NCBI GenBank assembly: GCA_029339195.1
Contig: JAPTJF010000083.1
Location: forward strand, 1-64,000
Origin: Micractinium sp. NFX-FRZ
Lineage: Eukaryota > Chlorophyta > Trebouxiophyceae > Chlorellales > Chlorellaceae
Length of the DNA stretch: 64,000 bases
Direction: 5' to 3'
Shown: one piece after another, positions 56,129-64,000 of the stretch
How positions within the stretch are numbered: position 1 is the first letter of the stretch
How the letters are laid out: each line of letters opens with the position of its first letter
Program-made: the position numbers and the translations under genes
Notes under the pieces: model-generated
What the model was told of the DNA's origin: nothing
The model's input: the letters and a program-made list of their open reading frames with translations, nothing else
Databases searched by the model: none

Positions 56129-59100
56129 CACTGGACATGCGTGCAGCCACCCATGACGCTCCCTGTCAGCAGCAGCTATGCAAGGAAGCCCCTGCGTCTC
56201 CATGCTTGTGCAGGTGCCTGGGAGGCGGCACAGGCACCTGCTGGCAGGCCCTGGATCCTGGACCCTGGCAGGCGGCACCTATGTGCCTGTCGCTGGCAGC
56301 GGTGAGCGGGGCCAGGCTGCCGTGCCGCACTGCATGCCGCTGCCAAGCCACTGCTGCGCCCGCCGGCGCGCGCGCTGCTGCTGCTGCTGCTGGCATGCCT
56401 GCTGAAGCTGCAGGCATGCCTGGGGTTGCATCCTGCTTCCACTTTAGGTGGTTAAGGGCGAACTCGTTGCAGCCTGTCAAGCCCTCATACACTGTGCCTC
56501 CTGCCTCACCCACCTGGGCTGCCATTACGTTGTTTTGGGGGTGGGGAGGGGGAATTACGTTGTTTTGGAAGGAGGTCATTGGCTGGCTGGGAGGGCAGCA
56601 GGCTTGTGGGGGCCTGGAGCCGAGATGGAGTACCATACAGCACAGCACGCCCAGCCCCCTTGCCTGCCTGTCCAACCACGTTCTGCAACCGGCAGGCCCC
56701 TCCCTGGAAGGCCGCACTCCGGGATGTCTTCCCATCCACCTCAGGCTGCCTGCCCCGCGCGTGTGCACCTCTGCCCTGCAGGCCTTTGGTTGGGGGCTCT
56801 CAAGCGTGCCATCCACTCAACTGCCTGCCCTGTGCCTGCGCCTGTGCCTGTGCGCCCCCTGCCATGCAGGCTCCTGGGAGGCGGGCGGCTCCACCGGCAT
56901 CATTCTGATCCATGCCAACCTCATGAAGGGAGGCTCCATCGTGGGCTGGTCGGTGAGCGCAGCAGGGCGGGCGGGGCGGAGCGCTGCGGTGGCAGGCGTG
57001 CGCAGTGAAGGCAGGCAGCCGAGCGCCATGTGTATGTGCTGGCGCTGCAGGCCGGACGGGCGCCTGTGCGGGGTGCGCCTGCTCCTGCCTCAGCCCTGCG
57101 CCTGCGCTCCTGCACCATTCCTTCCCACGCCAGTCTGCTTTTGTGCTGCCCAGTGTCGCGCAGTTCCAGTTCAAGAAACCTCTGGTGCCGTCACAAGTTG
57201 TCCGCCCTGTTGTGCACCTTCACCGCGCTGTGCGATACCCCTGCCCTGCACCACACCCTCCCCCTCGTCAGGCCAGGAACCAGGGCTTCCAGGAGTACGG
57301 CACCGCTGTGTACGACCCCGCCAGCAGGACAGCCACCCAACTGCTGGGGGAGTGCGGCATTAGCGACTGCCACAGCGCCTTTTGCTCGGGTGGGCGGATG
57401 GGGACTCGGACGCCCGCCTTGGGCCTGCCCAGTCGGCAGCCTCTCACATCCCTCTGCACAAAGGGTCTCAAATCGTGGAGGACGGCTTGCTGCTTGGAGC
57501 AGGGCACCTGGCAAGGGGCTGCATCCAGGCTGTCCCTGCAAACCGTGCCACCCACCGCTAGCCTGCCCGCCCCGCCCCGCCCCCTCCTCGCCCCGCCCCC
57601 CAGTACTGTCCCACCCGCCATCACCCTGTGCGACCGCTGCCCTCACATCGCGTGGCAGGCCAAGGGGGAGCATGCTGAGCTCATGCTGTGGTCCGGCTCC
57701 CCTTGCCTTCCCCTTGCCCACCTGGCAGGCCACGTCACCACCGCGTGGAGCGAGGTCCTGATTTTTGGGGGGCATGCCGAGGACCTCGAGTGGTTCCGCT
57801 CCTACAGCCACTCCAACCAGAGCGTGTGGAGCTCCACCCTCAGCTCGGGACGGTGGTACCCAGGTGCGCCCGCCCACCACGGATGGTGTGTGTCTCATCC
57901 CCTCAGCTCGGGCCGGTGGTATCCGGGTGCGCCTGCCCACCACGGCCCGTGAGTGTGCGTGCACTGTTTGTCGTCGTACAGTCGGTACCAGTTAGCGCGC
58001 ACGGTCTCCGCATGCCTCTGGCGCCTCCTCGCTTTCTGGGGGGCGGCGGTGGGCCTACAGTACAGCGCATGCAGTCGCCCACCTCCAAGTCCCAAAATGG
58101 GTGCTCCTGCCCCACCGTGCCTCCTCCCCTCCCTCCCTCCCTCCCTCCCTCCCTCGCCAGGCGCGGCCACGCTGCCCGACGGGCGGGTGATTGTGGTGGG
58201 TGGGGTGGCAGACAGCGGCACAGCGGGATACCACGCAATTGATGACCCGGAGCTGGACAACCCGACCTATGAAATTTACGACCCACGCACCAAGTGAGTC
58301 TGGGCTTAAGCGGGGCAGAAGAGAGGGGGGTGGGGAGCTAGAGGGCGGGGTGCCGTGCAGCCGCCCCTGCCATGAGCAAGCCAGCGCTTTGAAATGCCTA
58401 CAGCGCCCAAGTCAAGCAAGCATGCTTGGGTTTGCGTCGCGGGTACAGGGGCACTGCCGTGCTTCAATTGCAAGGCAGGGAGCGGGTCTCGAGCTCCCGT
58501 CATCCCCTGCTTTTGACCGCCGCCCTGTGCAGGTCGTTCAGCGGCGACCAAGACGGCATGACCGACCAGTTGCATGGGGCCTTCCCCATCCACACCTATC
58601 CACATGTCCTCGTCACACCCGACGGTGGCCTGGTTGTGTCTGCCGGCAAGACGCTGGTGAGGGTGTGGGTAGTGCGCCCGCCGGCCAAGGGGGGGTCGGT
58701 GCCAGGTTGCTGGCCGACGCCTGCGTGCTTCCCTGCTGCCCACCCTGCTCCCAGCACCCAACCTTGAAGCTTTACAGCGGTTGCCACCAGCCAGCCAGCC
58801 CTCCCTGCCAGTGAAGCACACACACTTGCAGCGCCCGTCATGAGAGCGCGCACACATGCCCCACCCACCTGACCGCATGTGTAGTACACTCGCAGTGGGC
58901 CATGATGTGCTCACAGTATCCAACCCTTCCTTTTAACCTCCAACCATTCCTTGCCTGTTTGGAGGCAAGACCTCGACTTACATCATACACCACTGCGTCA
59001 CCTGCAGGTCAAGTACACCCGCACCGCGCTCAACGTGTTCACCAAAGCCTTCTCCTTTGTGGACCGCCCCGGCCACCCCTGGTCCTACCCCCAAACAGGC

Positions 59101-62010
59101 AAGCCGGCCCACGTGCTGCGCTCCCTGAGCACCGACGCAGCGCTGGCAGCAGCTGCCCACCCGCCCGCACCCGGTTTCAGATTGCGCAGGTGTCAGCATG
59201 CGCACACAGTACAGGGTGGCCGCTCACCTTCCCCCCGGGATCCCTCCCCATGGTACTGCACATGGTACTGCACTGACCTGCCTGGTCTGTGCAGAGCCCT
59301 CCTCCTTCCTGCCTTTCCCAGGTGACTCCTCCTCTCCCTTCCTACCTTCCTTGCTGCAGGTCTGGGCGCCCTGCTTTCTCCCCACCCTCCCCCAATGCGC
59401 TGCAGGCACTCCCTGGCCTCTCCGCCTGCCTCCCCTGCCACTTGGCAGCAAGGTGTGACAATCCTCTGTCCACTCTTTCCTCCAACGTGCACCCGCCTGC
59501 CTCCTGCACTGCAGGCCTGGGCACCCTCCTGCCCCTCTTCCCCCCCTATGACAAGCTGCACTTTCTGGCCACGGGAGGCAGTGCCGAGGACAAGGCAGGC
59601 ATCGACACCCCTGCCTCTGATGCTGCGCACGTGATCGAGGTGGGGCGGGCCTTGCAGGGAGGGGGCGTGGCAGCAGGGGGAGGTCCCTTGGGGCAGGGAC
59701 GGGTTATGGCTGTGGCAGCCCTGCGCCGCACAGTGCTATGTGCATGTCCGCCCTCTGGTTGGTGGGGCCTGCAGGCAGGGCTAGAGGCGGTGCACACGTG
59801 GCAGCCATGCATGCATTCGTGCAGTGTGGCGCAAGCACAGCACCTGCTGCTCTCACAGCTCTGCAGTGCGGCCCAATAGCAGGCAAGCCCCTCCCGTTAC
59901 TGGCCTGCAGCTGACGGCCGGGGAGGGCGCTGCCTGGCGCAGCGTGGGCCCCATGCCCTACCCCCGCGTGATGGGCGACGCCATCATCCTGTGCGACGGT
60001 ACCATCGGCATGTTTGGGGGGGCAGCCGTGGGCATCGCGGTGAGCTGCTGTGCCGTGCTGTGCTGTGCAGTGCTGTGCTGTGCTACTCTTGATGCCCTCT
60101 TTCTTGTCTGCCCACCTCGTGCAAACACACACGCAGCCGCATGCCCTGCCAGTCAGTCTGCCCGCTGCCTGCCTACACGCCTGCCCGCTTCCGCCCCAGG
60201 CGTTGCATGCCTGCGCTTGCCCAGCATGGAAGCTACCGCACAGCTGCTCCCCCTGGGCGCGCTTCGCTGCACTACAAAGCCGCAAACTCATGACCACCGA
60301 ATGCAGGGTTGGAACAAGGAGAGCATGACGTATGAGTTCAAGGACGGCACCAGCTGGTGGTGCGAAGAGAAGTGCAGCAAGGCTGATGGGTACCTGTACG
60401 AACCCACCCTGTTCAACCCTGCCACAGGTGCAGCGTGTGTGTGCGTGGGTGGCAGGGTCTGTGTGTGCCTGACAGGGACAGCCGTGCCCAGCACTTTCAG
60501 CCCACACACCGGTCCGTCCCCTGCTGCTGCCGCTCACCACAGTGCGGCATCCTGCTCACGCCGCCCATGCGTGCAGGCCAGTGGACGGCCAAGGGCAGCC
60601 TGGCGGAGTCGGTGCGCCCCCGCCTCTACCACTCCATCTCCATCCTCCTCCCAGACTGCAAGGCGAGTCCCTAAACTTTGAGAGGTCCACACCCCTGTTG
60701 GCTCCCTCAACCACGCCCAAGGGCGTATTCTTCTTCTTCTCCTTCCTAAACTTTGGCAGGGGTAGCCCTGCTTGGTTGTGCCCCGCTGAGCATCACAATG
60801 TATGGTCCTACCGCCCCCGCCCCCGCCCACCGTGCTGCCCCCTGCTCACTAGTCCCCGCTCAGCCCCTACCTACCTGCCTCATCACCTGTGCTTGAATGC
60901 CACCCTCACCCATGCACCACTGCACCTACCCTTCCCTCAAGCAGGCCGTGATGGCCGGCTCCGATGTGACGTGACCTGGCACCATCATCTTGCCTGATCC
61001 ATCCCACCTGCATGAACCCTTTCTCCCCCTCCCCGCCCCACGCCATGCAGGTCATGGTGGCCGGCTCCGACGTGACGTGGGACCAGACCGCTGAGATCTG
61101 GTCGCCGCCCTACCTCAGCAGGGGCCCCCAGCCCGTCATCACATCAGGACCCTCTTTTGCCAAGGCCGGCAGCGAGGTGTCTGTCGCCTACACCTCTGCT
61201 GACCCGATCACTCGAGCCATCCTCATCCGCAATGGCGCAGTCTCTCACTCCATGGCCTTTGGTGAGCACCATGCAGCTTCCTTCTAGCTGCTTGAGCATG
61301 CCGGCAGCTGGGTGCGGTGCACTGGCCTGCAGCTGCTGCTGCCCGCCTGCTGCCACCACCTGTCTGCTCCCACTGCCTGCCTGTTGCTCGCTGCCTGCCT
61401 GCTGCTACTGCCTGCCTGTTGCTTGCTGCCTGCCTGCTACCCACTGCTGTTGTGGGTGCCCACCGCTAGGGGCCGCCTGGCTGCTTGTTGGCCACTGCCA
61501 CTGGCACCTGGCTGTCCTTGCTCACGTGCCCTCTGGGCTCTCACACCCCCGAGCACTGCTCAATGCCTGCAGAGCTGTCAGCACCTGCGTTCTGTATCCT
61601 GACCGGTGCCTGCCCCCACTTCTTTTGGCCCCCTGCGTGCAGACGCCCGCGCCCTCTGGCTCACCATCAACTCAAACGCTGCCGGCACGCTCAAGCTACA
61701 GATGCCTCCCAGCAACAACGTCATGCCGCCCGGCATGTAAGCTGAGCTGGCTGCCGTGCCTGCCGCCTGTGAGGTGGCTGCCATGCCTGAGCAGGCAGCA
61801 CTGCCTGTGAGGTGGCCGCCATGCCGGCAGCGTTGCCGGTCCGCCTGCCTGCCTGTTGTATAGACTGCCTGCCTGCCTGCCTGCCCGCCTGGTAGAAGGA
61901 TTGCGACCTGCCTGCCCGCCTGCCTGCTTGCTGATTGCAGGTACATGCTGGTCATCCTGTCGGATCAGGGGGTGCCCAGCAAGGCCAAAATCGTCTCTGT
62001 GATCCTCTGA
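55761..62010 (+). CDS. Secreted copper radical oxidase (glyoxal/galactose oxidase family, AA5)
   Basis: Exons: 55761-55898, 56214-56301, 56870-56952, 57272-57389, 57729-57863, 58161-58293, 58533-58656, 59008-59098, 59515-59639, 59911-60039, 60307-60427, 60577-60662, 61051-61261, 61643-61736, 61941-62010; about 581 residues. A signal peptide is clear (MNLLAAALPLLLAVALHAP). The Kelch-type propeller carries the cofactor ligands of galactose oxidase: Cys in HSAFCSG (about 141) and Tyr in SGRWYPG (about 186) for the Tyr-Cys radical, Tyr-His in RLYHS (446-447), and His in VSHSMAF (about 523). The C-terminal Ig-like DUF1929 domain follows, ending KIVSVIL. The enzyme oxidises aldehydes or primary alcohols and makes H2O2 outside the cell. 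Exons 2 and 3 are the least certain. Introns after 59098 and 60662 are GC-AG. Confidence 0.9.
58124..58155 (+). repeat. CTCC repeat forming a polypyrimidine tract
   Basis: A (ctcc)n run directly precedes the acceptor at 58160 in the oxidase gene. Confidence 0.9.
60942..60979 (+). repeat. Pseudo-exon: decayed copy of the exon-13 start
   Basis: About 37 bases match 61048-61084 (the start of exon 13) with several changes, including one that creates an in-frame stop (gtgacgtga). It lies about 106 bases upstream inside the intron. Confidence 0.85.
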
Positions 62011-62961
62011 TTGAAGGGAAGACCCAGTGCGACACGACTCACTGTGACTCGCGAAACAATAACGACTTTTCTGACCTCTCCTAAGGTTGCCCATGCTCAG
62101 AGACCCGTGTCTGTGGCGAGCACCCCGCCTCACTGCCCCTGACAGCTAATGCACACCCAAGTGCTGGCACCACACGTCGTGCAATTGCCTGGTATCTTAG
62201 TGGCCCACCCAACTGAAGGGCCGCGCTGAGCACCTATTTATGTCTCATTTGTGTTCGATGTATGGGTGTATTACCCATCCACATATGAAATGTCAAGGCG
62301 CTGCCCTACGGCACCTCAACTCGCTGGCGCTTGTAAACTACGCCGGGCGCGGCAAGCGTCAGGCCATCGGGAGCCCCGGGGGCTTAAGCTGCCGTCGCTG
62401 CTGCTGCCCCCAGGCCCCCAGGTTGCCAGCAGACCAGCGTACAAGGAACACTTTATCGTTGCTGATGCCGAAACTGCTCACACGCAGAATAGCAGATAGA
62501 TATAGGAGTGGGTGAACTGATACAACCCAGCAATGCCCCCCGTGTCGAGCAAAGGGCCAGGCGCCCGGCCAAGGCGGCAGCGGCGCCAGATGGCGGCGGG
62601 AGAGAACAACAAGGTCTACAACCCGGATTGCACAATGCAGGAATGCTCACATCATAGCAATGCCCTAGCAAGGACAATGTGCTCGCTGCAGGCGCGGGCT
62701 AGGCGTCGCGAAGCGGGGAATGGTCACAGGTCTGCTGGCACCCCAAGAAAACCAGTTTGGAGGGTGTGCTCACGCACCGGCTGAGAGCCCGACTGAAGTG
62801 CCCCAAGCAGCAAGGGGCGCCACACATGCAGGTATTACTGGACGCAGCACGCACCGCATGCTCGGCTGCGTGCCCTCATCGCGAAATCCGGGCAACCCGC
62901 AAGCAGTTCGAGCTGCTCCCAATTTCCGAACGTCCATATTGTTTTGTTTGCAAACCCAGTC
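62011..62961. other. Intergenic, 3' UTR of the oxidase and upstream region of the next gene
   Basis: 950 bases. TGTAA lies at 62333-62337. Short Arg-rich open frames (for example 62533-62784) show no recognisable protein. Confidence 0.55.
62333..62337 (+). promoter_or_regulatory. Putative TGTAA poly(A) signal of the oxidase
   Basis: TGTAA about 325 bases after the stop at 62010. Confidence 0.45.
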
Positions 62962-63865
62962 ATGTCCGCAGCACTGCAGGCAACGCAACTGCATGGCAGT
63001 GCTGCCGCAAGGGTGAGGGCGCGGCGAAGCGGGTGCCGCAGCAATCGGGCCCCTTTCGTCCCGCAGGCCGCAGCTCAGTCCACCGGAACGCCCAAGCCCA
63101 AGTGGGCGGGTGAGTGGGGTCCAAGGGTGGGGAGCAGGTTGCACCGCCTGCGGGGCGGTCAGCGGGGCGCGAGCCGCCCTGCAACGCGCGTGGCCTGCGC
63201 TCGCCGTGTGCGCCGCACGCACCCATCTCTTCTCAGCCTCTGACATCATGCCTCGTCTGTTTGCAGGTGATGACCTGCTGTCCCGCCTGGTCAATGTTGT
63301 AATCGACTCTCCCCTTTTCGGTAGGCCACTGTGGGCAGCACCCGGCAGAACAGACGAGAGAGAAGCGCGTGCAAGGGGGGCCCGGTCGTTTATTTATCGA
63401 CCGACCTCCTGCATCTCCCCATCTGCCCCCCGCCCACTGCCATGTGACCCGCGCCGCCGGCGTGCCGGCATTTGCTGACCCCACCTGCAACTGCTGCCGC
63501 TCCTGCTGCCCACACATCCCTGCCACCTCGCCCGCCCCCGCCGGCGCTTGCAGGCGTACTCAAGGAGGGCGCCCGCGCCCGGATCAAGGTACGGTGACGG
63601 CACAGTGCTGGGCGGCCTGGGGTGCTGCCTCAGCTGCCGTTGGCCCGCTGCGTATGCGCTGCCTACCCCTGCCACTCTGCTGCCTCTCTTACAACTCGAG
63701 CAACTCCTTCATGCCCTCCTGCCGCGCAGGACACGGCCACCAAGCGCGGCGTGCCCTGGCAGCAGCGCGTCTTCGAGCTGGAGCACAGCGACGTGTACAA
63801 CATCAAGGAGCAGATTGAGGACAAGGCGCTGGTGTACCCTGCCTACTACACGCGCGCATTCCACG
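62962..63865 (+). CDS. Chloroplast-targeted protein, probably SAM-dependent methyltransferase, 3' cut by window
   Basis: Exons seen: 62962-63109, 63267-63320, 63554-63588, 63730-63865, then a donor (gtgcgt) and the window edge. The first 45 residues (MSAALQATQLHGSAAARV, then Arg/Ser/Ala-rich) are a typical chloroplast transit peptide. The mature start DDLLSRLVNVVIDSPLFG, GVLKEGARARIK, TKRGVPW and LVYPAYYTRAFHG resembles the N-terminal part of plant and cyanobacterial class I methyltransferases that read ...VYPDYY..PFHAYDEGNL. The catalytic SAM-binding part lies outside the window, so the activity is inferred from the N-terminal segment only. Confidence 0.6.
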
Positions 63866-64000
63866 GTGCGTGCGCCGGGAGCGGGCGGGGCGGCTCGAGC
63901 AGGGTTTGTGGAGAAGGGGCCATGCTCTGCCCGCCTACCAGCCCACCTGCCCCACGTACCCTCCCTCCTGTCCTCTGCCTGCTCATGGTAGCTGTCAGCT

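Noticed and set aside
62533..63113. Short open frames upstream of the last gene
   Set aside because: Arg-rich, no domains; the ATG at 62962 gives a convincing transit peptide instead.

Overview
The window is nuclear DNA from a green alga, most likely a trebouxiophyte of the Chlorella type. The evidence is very high GC content, intron-dense genes (about 105 introns in 14 genes), TGTAA motifs downstream of many stop codons (the green-algal poly(A) signal), and plant/algal-type products: a hydroxyproline-rich wall protein, an LYR complex I subunit, chloroplast-targeted proteins and a GPR1/FUN34/YaaH acetate-type transporter. I traced every gene by joining exons on reading frame, intron phase and splice sites. 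Exon coordinates are my reading of the sequence and have no transcript support.

Layout, left to right. 1-4.0 kb (+): a wall or secreted protein with bacterial-looking ~50-residue repeats, one per exon, and a Ser-Pro-rich tail; its 5' end is outside or unresolved. 4.1-6.7 kb (+): a papain-type cysteine protease. 7.4-12.1 kb (+): an EamA/DMT-type transporter with a ~400-residue hydrophilic insert. 12.9-15.8 kb (-): SRP receptor beta GTPase, divergent from 16.2-17.7 kb (+) complex I subunit B22/NDUFB9. 19.7-22.7 kb (-): a membrane-anchored protein whose C-terminal two thirds read as a STAT-type linker plus SH2 domain, the most unusual gene here. 25.1-27.5 kb (-): an unrecognised four-TM protein. 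28.1-31.8 kb (-): a probable chloroplast TPR protein. 32.5-38.3 kb (-): a GPR1/FUN34/YaaH transporter in 17 exons. 39.1-47.2 kb (-): an Enhancer-of-zeste (PRC2) histone H3K27 methyltransferase in 18 exons, divergent from 48.0-52.0 kb (+) the splicing factor SPF45/DRT111. 53.3-54.2 kb (-): an unrecognised two-exon gene. 55.8-62.0 kb (+): a secreted glyoxal/galactose-oxidase-type copper radical oxidase with all five cofactor ligands. 63.0 kb to the edge (+): the 5' end of a chloroplast-targeted protein, probably a methyltransferase.

The genes do not form a pathway; this is ordinary eukaryotic gene order with head-to-head and tail-to-tail pairs. Three features of the sequence as a whole stand out. 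(1) Introns repeatedly contain decayed copies of their own flanking exon edge and splice site; I found this in at least eight genes. (2) About 8% of the introns I traced have GC-AG ends. (3) Pentamer arrays of the TGTGC type sit just downstream of several 5' splice sites.
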